Shown here piece by piece: positions 8,002 to 16,907 of a stretch of DNA of 64,000 nucleotides. The notes under the pieces are model-generated. The model did no database searches and was not told the DNA's origin. It saw nothing but the letters and a program-made list of their open reading frames with translations. Origin of the DNA: Photobacterium toruni (lineage in GTDB: Bacteria; Pseudomonadota; Gammaproteobacteria; Enterobacterales; Vibrionaceae). The stretch lies in assembly GCF_024529955.1 (NCBI RefSeq), contig NZ_AP024855.1, forward strand, positions 1,054,001-1,118,000, in the 5' to 3' direction. The stretch's first letter is position 1, and every line of letters starts with the position of its first letter. A program made the translations under genes and the position numbers.

Positions 8002-8934
8002 ATGAAGAACTTTGATATAAACCTGTTACGTATATTGAATGTATTATTGGAAGAACAAAGTGTTACCGCCGCTGCAGCTCGACTTCATCTTAGTCAATCA
8101 GCGGTGAGTAAGCAGTTAGCTAAATTACGTCAGACATTTGCGGATCCTTTATTTGAACGGACACCTTATGGTTTACGGCCGACACCGAAAGCGCTGTCAT
8201 TATCCGATTCAGTTTATGATATTTTACAACAAATTAATCAGTTAACGCGGGCTGAAGTATTTGATCCTGCGTTAAGCCAACGCCAATTTCATATTGATTT
8301 AGTTGAAACAGCTTATTCATTAACTTATCCCCGCTTTATGCCACAGTTGTTACAGCAAGCACCTGATATTAGCTTAACCAGTCAAACATGGAATGATGAT
8401 AGTTTACAGCGATTATTACGGTGTGAAATTGATTTCGGAATCGGTATTTTTGAGTGGGATCAGCGTTCATCTAGTCATTATCGTAATGTGCCACCTTCAT
8501 TGAATTATATCGAGTTAGCACGGGATTATCCGGTATGTTTGATGCGTAAAGGACATCCTGCATTAAATGCACCTTGGGATCTGGAAGTCTTTTTAAAATA
8601 TCGACATTTGCAAGTTAGCATCGGGGGACTAAAACGGTGGTTACTTGATGAAATATTAGCGCTTGATAATAAGCAGCTCGATAATGCCGTTAATATGACC
8701 GATTTTTATGCAGCAGTAAAACTCTGTGAGCAAAGTGATCTTTTTATGTGCTATCCCTCAGCTGCAGCATTAGCAATGATTGATCAAACCGAGCTTGTCA
8801 GTCGTCCTATTCCTATTGAACTAGAGCCTGGAGGTTACCTGCTATTATGGAATAAACACTTTGATTTAGATTCGAGTCATCAATGGTTGCGTCAGTTAAT
8901 TACACAAGGAATGAATTCAAATATAACAAAATAA
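8002..8934 (+). CDS. LysR-family transcriptional regulator
   Basis: Seen: an N-terminal winged helix-turn-helix (NLLRILNVLLEEQSVTAAAARLHLSQSAVSKQLAKLR, about residues 5-42; FADPLFER near 50) and a C-terminal effector-binding domain of the periplasmic-binding-protein type. The 310 residues are normal for the family. LysR proteins usually control a divergent neighbour, but here the upstream gene reads the same way, so the target is not evident. The start has AAGGG upstream. Effector unknown. Confidence 0.9.
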   Translation: MKNFDINLLRILNVLLEEQSVTAAAARLHLSQSAVSKQLAKLRQTFADPLFERTPYGLRPTPKALSLSDSVYDILQQINQLTRAEVFDPALSQRQFHIDLVETAYSLTYPRFMPQLLQQAPDISLTSQTWNDDSLQRLLRCEIDFGIGIFEWDQRSSSHYRNVPPSLNYIELARDYPVCLMRKGHPALNAPWDLEVFLKYRHLQVSIGGLKRWLLDEILALDNKQLDNAVNMTDFYAAVKLCEQSDLFMCYPSAAALAMIDQTELVSRPIPIELEPGGYLLLWNKHFDLDSSHQWLRQLITQGMNSNITK

Positions 8935-9059
8935 ATGATCACAAATGAAAATTAATTGCTCATGTTCTACAACATAAGTCACTAGTATATTAAGTCTAAT
9001 GGCGTATCTTATTTGATCGGATTGTTTTTATTATAACTAAATTATTAAGGGTAGTAATT

Positions 9060-9305
9060 ATGTCTCCTGCAGATAAAAAACTTCTTGATCAAATATTAGC
9101 ACTTGAAGGTAAAGATCTTACTCAATTAACACCAGCAGAAAAAGCTATTTTTGATGCATTTAAAGCGCGTGAACATGAGTTTGGCGTTAGTGTTGAAATT
9201 GCAACTGAAGCTCCTATTGACGATTTAGGACAAGGGACTTCTGAGTATGATATTTATCAAAAAGAAAAAAAATATCCTCGTGAAATTATTATTAAACAAG
9301 ATTAA
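9060..9305 (+). CDS. Small hypothetical acidic protein, 81 residues
   Basis: Not a family I recognise. Seen: a helical, charged N-terminal half (SPADKKLLDQILALEGKDL, LTPAEKAIFDAFKAREHEF) and a tail with DDLGQGTSEYDIYQ and KKYPREIIIKQD. No signal peptide, cysteines or membrane segments, so it is probably cytoplasmic. AAGGG lies ten bases before the ATG and a strong terminator follows the stop. Both support a real monocistronic gene. Confidence 0.65.
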   Translation: MSPADKKLLDQILALEGKDLTQLTPAEKAIFDAFKAREHEFGVSVEIATEAPIDDLGQGTSEYDIYQKEKKYPREIIIKQD

Positions 9306-9309
9306 AATA

Positions 9310-9356
9310 GGCTCTGTCATTATAAATAAAATAGTGACAGAGCTTTATTTATTTTT
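9310..9356 (+). terminator. Intrinsic terminator
   Basis: GCTCTGTCA (9311-9319) pairs with TGACAGAGC (9335-9343), followed by a T-rich run (TTTATTTATTTTTT). Confidence 0.85.
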
Positions 9357-9573
9357 TGTGAATAATTAATCTTTTTATAAAAGAAAAACAAAATGTAATG
9401 ATCTTTTTTAGTTAGTCATATTTCATTTTCGTATTATTATAGATGAACCAAAGAAGCCATTATTCATTTTGAGTTCATTTTTATTGCTTAATATAGCTAT
9501 GCTCAATTGATATATTTATACACCCAGTTTTTAAATTATTTTTAAGTTATATAAATATACAGCAGAGGTTGGT

Positions 9574-10272
9574 ATGAAACGTTTAGCTATGGCAATTACA
9601 GGTATTATCGCAGCGACTTGTATAAGTACTGCAGCATGGGCTGACACAAGTATTCAAACGATTAAGGTATATGAAAACCCAAGCGTTACTTCTCCTGTTG
9701 TTGAAACAATAAAATCAGATGTGCCGCTAATCACTATTTATCAAAATAATGGCTGGGAAAAAGTAGGCGATTCTACAAATGGTAATACAGGTTGGATCCA
9801 AAGTGTTGATCGCCAAATGATGGCAAAAGCTAATACTAAAGTGTTGCCTGATCAAACGACCAATACGATCAAAACCAAAGATGGTGAGAAAAGTGTAACT
9901 AAGGGTGTATTGCAAACACCACAAGGGCCATTCCATTACGAAATTGTTCAATTTCAAGGTCATGGCCATAATCAAAAAGTAGATAAGCGTTTTTTTGATG
10001 CGATGCAGAAACAACAACTTGAAATGAATCAAGCGTTTGCTAATTCTTGGAATACAATGGGTAGCCCAAGTGATTTTAATACCATGCAAGTTAATATGGC
10101 GAAGTTAATGCAGCAGCAACAACAGCAAATGTTAGCAATGCAACAGCAATTTCAGCACGCTGGGATTACTTCGCCAACGCAAGTTAAACTAAGTGATCAT
10201 GTTGTAACACCAGCAAAAGAGACGACACCTGCGGTTGCTCCTTCTACAGGTGTCGTTGCTACCGCTAAATAA
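9574..10272 (+). CDS. Periplasmic SH3-like domain protein with Gln/Met-rich coil
   Basis: Seen: a signal peptide (MKRLAMAITG to TAAWA), a bacterial SH3-like domain (about residues 24-85: IKVYENPSVTSPVVETI, VPLITIYQNNGWEKV, NGNTGWIQ), a middle part FHYEIVQFQGHGHNQ, then a helical stretch very rich in Gln and Met (MAKLMQQQQQQMLAMQQQF) and a Thr/Pro/Ala-rich tail. SH3-like domains of this kind often sit in envelope proteins that contact peptidoglycan or other proteins. It resembles TlpA-independent SH3 proteins such as YgiM only in the first domain. Function unknown. GAGG precedes the ATG and a terminator follows. Confidence 0.7.
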   Translation: MKRLAMAITGIIAATCISTAAWADTSIQTIKVYENPSVTSPVVETIKSDVPLITIYQNNGWEKVGDSTNGNTGWIQSVDRQMMAKANTKVLPDQTTNTIKTKDGEKSVTKGVLQTPQGPFHYEIVQFQGHGHNQKVDKRFFDAMQKQQLEMNQAFANSWNTMGSPSDFNTMQVNMAKLMQQQQQQMLAMQQQFQHAGITSPTQVKLSDHVVTPAKETTPAVAPSTGVVATAK

Positions 10273-10317
10273 ACACATTGTATTATCCAGTGAAAATAAA
10301 TGAATAATATAACGAGG

Positions 10318-10356
10318 AAACCCTTTATTAATATTTAAGTTAATAGAGGGTTTTTT
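10318..10356 (+). terminator. Intrinsic terminator
   Basis: AAACCCTTTATTAA (10318-10331) pairs with TTAATAGAGGGTTT (10340-10353, one G-T pair), followed by Ts. Confidence 0.85.
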
Positions 10357-10442
10357 ATTATTTACTTTTTATGCATTTGGTTGAGATAGCTACTTAATAA
10401 TATTTTGCGTATGGTATGTGTTTTACTTGATAGATATAAATA

Positions 10443-11222
10443 ATGATCACTGATATCCATTGCCATTTAGAATCTGTTACACCTGAAAATATTGCTGCTT
10501 TTATTGCTGCTGGTAATAAAATAGGGGCGGTATCAATGACTCTTGATAGTGCTCAACAGTTATTGAGATTAAAGCAGCAGTATCCTGATGGGGTTGAATT
10601 ATTTTTAGGCGTTCACCCTGAAGTAAATTGTGATGAAACGATGATAGAAGCGGTGATAGCTTTGATTCATCAGCATCATGGTTTGTTAAGTGGTATTGGT
10701 GAAATTGGGATACCGTTTTTTTATCTTGATCACAAAACGACGATCGAAAAGCGACAGCTAAAACAGCAGGGCGCACAATTAATGGCTCGTTTTGTTGCTA
10801 TTGCTGCGGATTATAATTTACCGATCAATTTGCATGTTGTGGAGGACGATATTGCGCTAGCACTGCCAATATTACAACGATATGGTGTAACGGGGGCTTT
10901 ATTCCATTGGTATGAAGGCTCAGCATCACAATTAGCACTGTTATATCAACTGGGACATTTTATCTCGGTGAGTCCGTGGATTTTTGTTGATGATCACTAT
11001 TGGCTATTTGTGCAAACTATACCGTTATCAATGATGTTAGTTGAATCTGATGCGCCATGTAAATATAACGGAGAGGTTGGTGAACCAAATATGGTGGTTA
11101 CGGTGATTGCAGCTTTGGCTAAACACCATCAAATGCCGATAGCGCAATTAACAGCAATATTAGCGGCTAATACTCAGCGTTATCTTCGAAAAGAGGAGAA
11201 AAAGGTGAAGATGGTTAAGTGA
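10443..11222 (+). CDS. TatD-family metal-dependent hydrolase
   Basis: TIM-barrel hydrolase of the TatD/YcfH/YjjV group, members of which act as metal-dependent DNases. Seen: the metal ligands in order: DIHCH near the N-terminus, SGIGEIGIP, INLHVVE, LFHWYEG and ESDAP. The 259 residues are normal. It is a divergent member: the region after the GEIG motif has FFYLDH rather than the usual GLDF motif. A basic tail (RKEEKKVKMVK) ends the protein. It has no close neighbour in operon and no strong Shine-Dalgarno sequence. Substrate uncertain. Confidence 0.8.
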   Translation: MITDIHCHLESVTPENIAAFIAAGNKIGAVSMTLDSAQQLLRLKQQYPDGVELFLGVHPEVNCDETMIEAVIALIHQHHGLLSGIGEIGIPFFYLDHKTTIEKRQLKQQGAQLMARFVAIAADYNLPINLHVVEDDIALALPILQRYGVTGALFHWYEGSASQLALLYQLGHFISVSPWIFVDDHYWLFVQTIPLSMMLVESDAPCKYNGEVGEPNMVVTVIAALAKHHQMPIAQLTAILAANTQRYLRKEEKKVKMVK

Positions 11223-11324
11223 TAACCTAAACGACAGTCTATTTTTATATAAAGCTGATTGATAACAGCGTAGGATGAAACAAATATAAAAATAGGGTGC
11301 GCGTATGTGCACGTATAGAAAATT

Positions 11325-12674
11325 ATGCAATTAACAGCAAAAGCCTCACAAAACCGTGCATTACTTATTTCAATCCAAACACCGCAATTTAAAGGTGATG
11401 AAGCCAAAGCATCACTGGCTGAATTAGCTCGTCTTGTTACCACGCTTGGTTTTAAAGTTGTGGGAACACAATCACAAAAACTCAGTTCAACCCAACGTAT
11501 GAATGTACTTGGCTCTGGCAAGATGGCTGAAATAGCGCATCTTACGGGTAACCAAGGCTTTGTGGATGATTTCGATGATGATGATGATGACATTGTTGAT
11601 GAGATGCTTTTTAGCGAACTACCTTCTGAAGATTTACCTTTTGGTAGTGCTGATGTCGTCGTTTTTGATTGTGATTTAAGTCCATCACAATTACGTAATG
11701 TTGAAAATCAATTAGGTGTCGAGGTATTTGATCGCACCGGTATTATTATTGAAATTTTTAGTCGCCATGCGCGTACTCGAACAGCACGACTACAAGTTGA
11801 AATTGCCCGCCTGAACTATCTAGCGCCACGTTTACGTGAATCAACCAGTGGTAACAAAGAACGTCAAATGGGTAAAGGTGCAGGTGAAACCACACTTGAA
11901 CTTGATCGTCGTAAAATCCGTGACCAACTCGCAGAGTTAAGACGTGAACTTGCTAGTGTGCAAGATGAACTTAAAGGCCGTCGTGCGCAACGTTCAGAAT
12001 TGTTCTGTGTCGCGTTAGTGGGTTATACCAATGCGGGTAAGTCATCAATGATGCGTGCCTTAACAGGCAGTGAAGTATTAGTTGAAAACAAATTGTTTGC
12101 GACGCTAGATACTACTGTACGTGCATTACAGCCAATTACTCAACCACGTATTTTAGTTTCTGATACCGTCGGTTTTATTAAGAAGCTTCCGCACGATTTA
12201 GTCGCGTCATTCCATTCAACATTGGCAGAAGCGCATGATGCTTCATTATTGCTATATGTGGTTGATGCCTCTGATCCTTCTTTTCGTTCACAGCTTGATG
12301 TGGTTCATGAAGTGCTACACGAAGTCGGTGTGGATGATATTCCGAAACAATTGGTGTTAAATAAATCAGACCAATTGAGTATCGAGCAACAACAAGCATT
12401 GATGGCTGAGTTCCCTGATGCGATCATGACATCGACTCGTAATCCGGCGGATATTACTAAATTACATCAATATATCGTTAATATTGCACAAGATGAGATG
12501 ATCGAAGATGAAATCATCGTGCCATACACTGCCAACGGAATTATTGGTGAAATTCGCTCAAGCATGAGTGTGACCAAAGAAGAGTATGAGTATGAACATA
12601 TTACTTTTACTGTTCGCTCAAACCCAATCAACTTAGCTCGTCTTAAAAAGCAAATGCAAAGTAAAGAAGAATAA
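11325..12674 (+). CDS. HflX-family ribosome-associated GTPase (paralogue)
   Basis: GTPase that binds the large ribosomal subunit and splits or rescues stalled ribosomes. Seen: the N-terminal HflX domain, RHARTRTARLQVEIARLNYLAPRL (residues about 148-170) and GAGETTLELDRR, a coiled helix, then the G domain: G1 GYTNAGKS (233-240), G2 TLDTT, G3 DTVG (280-283), G4 NKSD (346-349). Odd: an acidic run at residues 81-89 (nearly all Asp) where other HflX proteins are not so charged, and a stand-alone position without hfq, hflK or hflC. The standard hflX normally lies in the hfq operon, so this is probably a second copy. Weak ribosome site at 11325. Confidence 0.88.
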   Translation: MQLTAKASQNRALLISIQTPQFKGDEAKASLAELARLVTTLGFKVVGTQSQKLSSTQRMNVLGSGKMAEIAHLTGNQGFVDDFDDDDDDIVDEMLFSELPSEDLPFGSADVVVFDCDLSPSQLRNVENQLGVEVFDRTGIIIEIFSRHARTRTARLQVEIARLNYLAPRLRESTSGNKERQMGKGAGETTLELDRRKIRDQLAELRRELASVQDELKGRRAQRSELFCVALVGYTNAGKSSMMRALTGSEVLVENKLFATLDTTVRALQPITQPRILVSDTVGFIKKLPHDLVASFHSTLAEAHDASLLLYVVDASDPSFRSQLDVVHEVLHEVGVDDIPKQLVLNKSDQLSIEQQQALMAEFPDAIMTSTRNPADITKLHQYIVNIAQDEMIEDEIIVPYTANGIIGEIRSSMSVTKEEYEYEHITFTVRSNPINLARLKKQMQSKEE

Positions 12675-12732
12675 AATACTGCTAGCAATATTGATGAGTT
12701 AATTCATTTTATTTTGTAATAGTAAAAATGAC

Positions 12733-12766
12733 AAAGTCTCAATATATAAAAATATATTGAGACTTT
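12733..12766. terminator. Bidirectional terminator between convergent genes
   Basis: A perfect 15-bp stem (AAAGTCTCAATATAT with ATATATTGAGACTTT) and a 4-base loop between the rightward hflX-like and leftward MFS genes. T-rich on both exits, better on the minus side. Confidence 0.8.
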
Positions 12767-12790
12767 AATTGGAGGTTTTTGCTGTATTAT

Positions 12791-14074
12791 TTATGCTTCT
12801 GCATGAATAAGTTTACCTTCATTTTTCTTCTTCATTGAAATCAGAATGAGTGAACAAATCATGCCAAGGATAGCAACAGTTAGCCCTATACCAAAAATCA
12901 TCTGGTAGGCTTGAACTGCAGGGTAAGTATCAATGATCCAGCCATTTAGAGCGTACGCCCAAAAAACAGAAGCATAAGCCGCAAAAGAGCCAACACTCAT
13001 CGCTGAACCGCTATAATCTTTAGGTACACCAGCTTCTGCAACAGGGGCAAGAATGATGCCTTTTGCAAGAAATATACTAAATGAGAAACACATTAATAAC
13101 ACCATGTTAATCATAAGCATGCCTTCTGTTTTAGGTAATAAAATGGTTATACCTAAACAAATTACTGTTAGTCCTAATGCACAAAACATCATTTTAATGG
13201 ATGATTTAAATACAAAGTCAGCAATAGAGCCAGCAACTAACCCAGCAATAACACCCATTGCACCTGTATTAATAATACCAAAAATAGCGGCTTGTGCTGT
13301 TGTTAAACCAAATACAGCTTGTAGATAAGGTACTGTATAAATTAGTGTGATATAAATCCAATATACGGTAAGAGACGTAATTGCAGCAAGCCACACTGTT
13401 GGCATTTTTAAGACATGAAAAAGTCCTTTAAGTGCTTGTTTATTTTTACTTTCACCTTGTTTTATCTCCATGTGATTATCAGGAACAAATTTCCACACAC
13501 AAAAGATCATTGGTAAAATTAGTAAGGTATAAAAAACAATAGCGCCTTGGAATACTAGAATAGAACCTCCGACTAATGCCATGATACCAACAATAGCGGC
13601 GTTCATACTCATTTCAGCAGCACGGCGAACAGATTCTAATAAGCCAAATGCCATACCTTTATTTTTAGCACCTGACATTAATGTTACGCCGTTAACAACT
13701 GACGGCCAAAATGCGGCATCAACAAGCCCCCAAATACCGGCAATGATAACTAAAACACTAAATCCAGGTTCTAAGAAAATAATAACCATCATACTTATAA
13801 AACGGATGGTTAAACTGGTCATTAAAATTGATTTTACAGAAAAACGGTTGTTGACCCATCCTGCTGGTATATAAAAAAACATAGCAGAACCGATCAAGGT
13901 AAATAATATTCCCATTTGGGTATTATCTATCTGTAAAACTTCTAATAATAAATTGTAGAATGTTCCTTTGAATGCTTCAAATGCCGAGTAAATAATTTGC
14001 CCTGACATTACAACAGAAAAGAAACCGAATAATTGGTTTCTACTCGTGAAGCCTATTTTTTCAAATAACGTCAT
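12791..14074 (-). CDS. MFS transporter, probably for glycerophosphodiesters or related
   Basis: Inner-membrane major facilitator of 427 residues with about twelve hydrophobic segments in two halves. Seen: the loop between helices 2 and 3 (GWVNNRFSVKS) is a degenerate MFS signature. The only context is the adjacent glycerophosphodiester phosphodiesterase 25 bp upstream in the same direction, so I infer uptake of a glycerophosphodiester, glycerol phosphate or similar compound that the enzyme then cleaves in the cytoplasm. The sequence is not clearly GlpT. Transporter class is firm, substrate only inferred. Confidence 0.85.
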   Translation of the reverse strand: MTLFEKIGFTSRNQLFGFFSVVMSGQIIYSAFEAFKGTFYNLLLEVLQIDNTQMGILFTLIGSAMFFYIPAGWVNNRFSVKSILMTSLTIRFISMMVIIFLEPGFSVLVIIAGIWGLVDAAFWPSVVNGVTLMSGAKNKGMAFGLLESVRRAAEMSMNAAIVGIMALVGGSILVFQGAIVFYTLLILPMIFCVWKFVPDNHMEIKQGESKNKQALKGLFHVLKMPTVWLAAITSLTVYWIYITLIYTVPYLQAVFGLTTAQAAIFGIINTGAMGVIAGLVAGSIADFVFKSSIKMMFCALGLTVICLGITILLPKTEGMLMINMVLLMCFSFSIFLAKGIILAPVAEAGVPKDYSGSAMSVGSFAAYASVFWAYALNGWIIDTYPAVQAYQMIFGIGLTVAILGMICSLILISMKKKNEGKLIHAEA

Positions 14075-14099
14075 ATTCGTACTCTTATTTTAGAATTTA

Positions 14100-14843
14100 T
14101 TAATTTTGAGATTTGTATTTTGATGGAAATTTATGTGCAATATCAGTACAAATTCCATCCACACCCCAGTTAAATAATTCATTTGCTCGTGCTAAATCAT
14201 TTACTGTCCATACATTTACTTTAATACCCGAAGCCTTGAATTTATTGACCATTTCACGTGTTAGCCCTTTTTCTTCTGGGTGAATATAATCGGCCTGACA
14301 CCATTCAATGATTGAATTCCAATCATCCCATAGCGTATGGCTTTCAAATAAACAAGCCACCTTAGTTGTTGGGCTTTGACGTTTAAATTCAGATAATACG
14401 AGATGATTAAAACTTGAAACAATAAGTTCTCGATCTGGATTTAATTCGGTTAATGCTGCGATTAAATTCTTAATGAGAAGATGACTTAATTCTGCACTTT
14501 CAGAGCATGATTTAATTTCAATATTAAGGTTTAATTCTTTTTCGTTTACTAATGAAATTAACTCTTGAATGGTAGGTAAACGCTCATTGATGTAATCATC
14601 ACTAAACCAACTTCCAGCATCAATAGAAGATAGATCTGCATGACTAATATCAAATAGACGACCACTTTTATCAGTGCAACGATCTAATGTATCGTCATGA
14701 GAAATAATAACAGTACCGTCTTGTAAAATGTCTACATCGCATTCAAACCATTGAACACCATTATCTTTACATAATGAAAATGCGGATAATGTATTTTCTG
14801 GAGCAAGAGAAGACATACCACGATGAGCTATTAAAGTTTTCAT
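14100..14843 (-). CDS. Cytoplasmic glycerophosphodiester phosphodiesterase (UgpQ-like)
   Basis: Hydrolyses glycerophosphodiesters to glycerol-3-phosphate and an alcohol. Seen: the GDPD TIM-barrel motifs IAHRGMSSLAPENTLSAF (catalytic His and Arg), WFECDVDILQDGTVIISHDDTLDRCT (metal-binding Glu/Asp and second catalytic His), NIEIKS, and VNVWTVND with WGVDGICTD near the end. The 247 residues and lack of a signal peptide fit UgpQ rather than periplasmic GlpQ. It is the first gene of a two-gene operon with the MFS transporter, preceded by a palindrome at 14933-14946 that may be its operator. Confidence 0.9.
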   Translation of the reverse strand: MKTLIAHRGMSSLAPENTLSAFSLCKDNGVQWFECDVDILQDGTVIISHDDTLDRCTDKSGRLFDISHADLSSIDAGSWFSDDYINERLPTIQELISLVNEKELNLNIEIKSCSESAELSHLLIKNLIAALTELNPDRELIVSSFNHLVLSEFKRQSPTTKVACLFESHTLWDDWNSIIEWCQADYIHPEEKGLTREMVNKFKASGIKVNVWTVNDLARANELFNWGVDGICTDIAHKFPSKYKSQN

Positions 14844-14932
14844 TACTAACCTATTTTTCGTATTAGAAGATTTAGACGGATAATAATACTTAGGTTAGTT
14901 TAGAAATGTGACAAGATCATACAAAATGAGCA

Positions 14933-14946
14933 TTCGAACGTTCGAA
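14933..14946. promoter_or_regulatory. Perfect 14-bp palindrome, candidate operator
   Basis: TTCGAACGTTCGAA lies 90 bp before the phosphodiesterase start. Its TTCG/CGAA half-sites recall those of DeoR-type regulators such as GlpR, but the spacing differs. The rest of the 332-bp gap (14844-15175) holds AT-rich DNA and the terminator of the next gene; I see no other feature. Confidence 0.5.
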
Positions 14947-15113
14947 ATCGAGCTTTTTTTTGTTTATGTAGACGATGTAACAATTAAAGACAGTAAATCT
15001 TTTTTTGTTATTCTTAGTTGTGATTAATTTACCAGCTAATTGATTTAAATATGGTCTGAAAATGTATTGCTGATGCTTTAATCTTAATTGTAAAGAGATA
15101 AATAAATGAGTGG

Positions 15114-15162
15114 TAATTAAAAAAGAGGGTTGTTTACTCTTACACTAAGCAGTAAACAACCC
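15114..15162 (-). terminator. Intrinsic terminator of the following unknown gene
   Basis: Perfect 12-bp stem (GGGTTGTTTACT with AGTAAACAACCC); reading left it ends in TCTTTTTT. Confidence 0.9.
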
Positions 15163-15175
15163 GTAATTGAAGCTG

Positions 15176-16162
15176 TTACGCTAAGAGAGGATTGATTTTC
15201 TGGCGTTGAATAATCCCACATTGAATCAAGAGCTTTTTCTCATTGGCTGTTAGGCGCTGTCGAAAGAAGAGCAAGGTGGTCAGTATAGTAATGACCTCGT
15301 TATATTCTGCAGGATTTAATAGGCTTAAACTTTGTAATAGCAACGTCGGTGATTCAATGTCTGTTAGTGTAATTGGGGCTTGTTTATAGATTTCGTCATA
15401 GAATAATTCTAAATTAACATCACATTCTTGTTTATAGCTTTGGCGTACAGCAATACTGCGTAATAGCGCAGTGCGATATGTTATTGATACTGGCTTTTGC
15501 TGGTGGTGCGATACTTGATTAAGCACATAAATGCGTGCTGAAATCCGTAGTCTTACTTCACGCAGTGCTTTTTGTTGAACCCATGCATCCCAAAAACCGG
15601 TAATTAAGGTCGAAATGAGTGGTATATAAACGCGAACGCTGCTGCGCGATATTGATTTTTGTAGCACCGCTTTGATCACAAAGTTACTTAGAATATCTTT
15701 ACCAGAATAAAGAGCGACTTTGATATAGCGAAATTTACTGAGTGCTTTATAAGGTTTAATGCCGTGAATATTATCAATGGGTTCTGAGAGTTCCATTACC
15801 GCACGAACTAATGATGCTTTCATTTTGTCACAAAAATGGTTCTTAGCACTGGCACGATTGATTAGTAGCGCGGTAGTGATAAAACCGATTTCAAATAAAA
15901 GTAATAATTCTAAGCCAATGAAGACAATATTGATTATTATTAGCCTACCGAGGTTATCCCACGCGAGCCAATTCTCACCTAAGAGTTCAAGATAGATTTC
16001 AAAGGCAACAATAACAAACGTTGTCATGAAACCAATGAAAAACGATAAGCCAACACAAAGTTGACAGAGTCTTTTATCTGAAATATGAGTAAAAAGAGGT
16101 GGACGATTAAGGTGCTTTTCAACGCGGCGAATGCCCCATTGTTCAATTTTATGTTCTATCAT
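15176..16162 (-). CDS. Hypothetical inner-membrane protein, 328 residues
   Basis: I do not recognise a family. Seen: a basic N-terminal cytoplasmic segment, two strong membrane helices (about residues 33-60 and 70-100, the second with FIGLELLLLFEIGFITTALLI), then a mostly helical soluble part with a further hydrophobic patch around 175-190 (YIPLISTLITGFWDAW) and a helical C-terminal domain ending in RLTANEKKLLIQCGII. No catalytic motif is evident. It is a single gene between its own terminator and a 190-bp upstream gap. Probably an envelope protein of the genus or family; role unknown. Confidence 0.65.
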   Translation of the reverse strand: MIEHKIEQWGIRRVEKHLNRPPLFTHISDKRLCQLCVGLSFFIGFMTTFVIVAFEIYLELLGENWLAWDNLGRLIIINIVFIGLELLLLFEIGFITTALLINRASAKNHFCDKMKASLVRAVMELSEPIDNIHGIKPYKALSKFRYIKVALYSGKDILSNFVIKAVLQKSISRSSVRVYIPLISTLITGFWDAWVQQKALREVRLRISARIYVLNQVSHHQQKPVSITYRTALLRSIAVRQSYKQECDVNLELFYDEIYKQAPITLTDIESPTLLLQSLSLLNPAEYNEVITILTTLLFFRQRLTANEKKLLIQCGIIQRQKINPLLA

Positions 16163-16352
16163 AACGGGTAAAAATTGGACTCACAATTTAGTCTAGAAAC
16201 GACGCAACAGGATAATTGCTGCGTATTCTAAATCGAGTTTGACTAAAGACGTACCAATTTTATTGAATTATTTATAGGATCATAGCAAAGTGTTTTCATG
16301 GTGAATAATTGAGCTATTTAGTTGAGTAAGATGAGCGATTTTTAACTCATTT

Positions 16353-16799
16353 TTATTCTTTTTCACTGCCTTTAAAGCCTAAAAAGGATAATTGTTTTTT
16401 AGCTGCAGCAGGTGGAGTATAGCTGCTGTCGTTATCACCATCTTCAGTAATAGGTTGCTTTGAAATTGGCAACAATCGAAATATTGCAAATCCGCCTTCT
16501 TTTCGTACAAATGCAATTTGGCGATGTAAAAGGTTATCTGTTTCTGTTGTTGCTGCTAAAGTTTTGTCTTTAATTAATGCGAGCGGAGCGATCATTGCTT
16601 GGCAGTGATAGAGTTTGTAACTGTAGTCATTAAAAAAACGGCAGGGGTGATCTAAAGTGAATGTTTCGCCTTCAAGTAAATGACGACTATTTTCAACTGC
16701 GCTATTGAGGTCTGTGATGTTAGCAGCGAATGCACAAGAAGTGGTAAAACTGATGCCTGTAATCACTAACAAGCTGGTGGTAATGATTTTTTTTAGCAT
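16353..16799 (-). CDS. Hypothetical periplasmic protein, 148 residues
   Basis: Seen: a signal peptide (MLKKIITTSLLVITGISF, cleavage after AFA), two further cysteines in HPCRFFNDYSYKLYHCQAM (residues about 52-68) that could form a disulfide, and a mature domain rich in beta-type sequence. The C-terminal 30 residues (SYTPPAAAKKQLSFLGFKGSEKE) look disordered. AGGA lies just before the ATG. No family recognised and no operon partner. Confidence 0.65.
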   Translation of the reverse strand: MLKKIITTSLLVITGISFTTSCAFAANITDLNSAVENSRHLLEGETFTLDHPCRFFNDYSYKLYHCQAMIAPLALIKDKTLAATTETDNLLHRQIAFVRKEGGFAIFRLLPISKQPITEDGDNDSSYTPPAAAKKQLSFLGFKGSEKE

Positions 16800-16829
16800 G
16801 GTTATTCCTACTTTTAATATTCGTTTAAT

Positions 16830-16878
16830 GTAAAAAAGCCAATACGTTAGAATGATAATATTCGTCGGTATTGGCTTT
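16830..16878 (-). terminator. Intrinsic terminator of the DnaJ-like gene
   Basis: AAGCCAATAC (16836-16845) pairs with GTATTGGCTT (16868-16877); reading left, a run of Ts follows at 16832-16837. Confidence 0.85.
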
Positions 16879-16907
16879 ATTATAAACTGAGTTTGGTTTA
16901 GTGCAGG

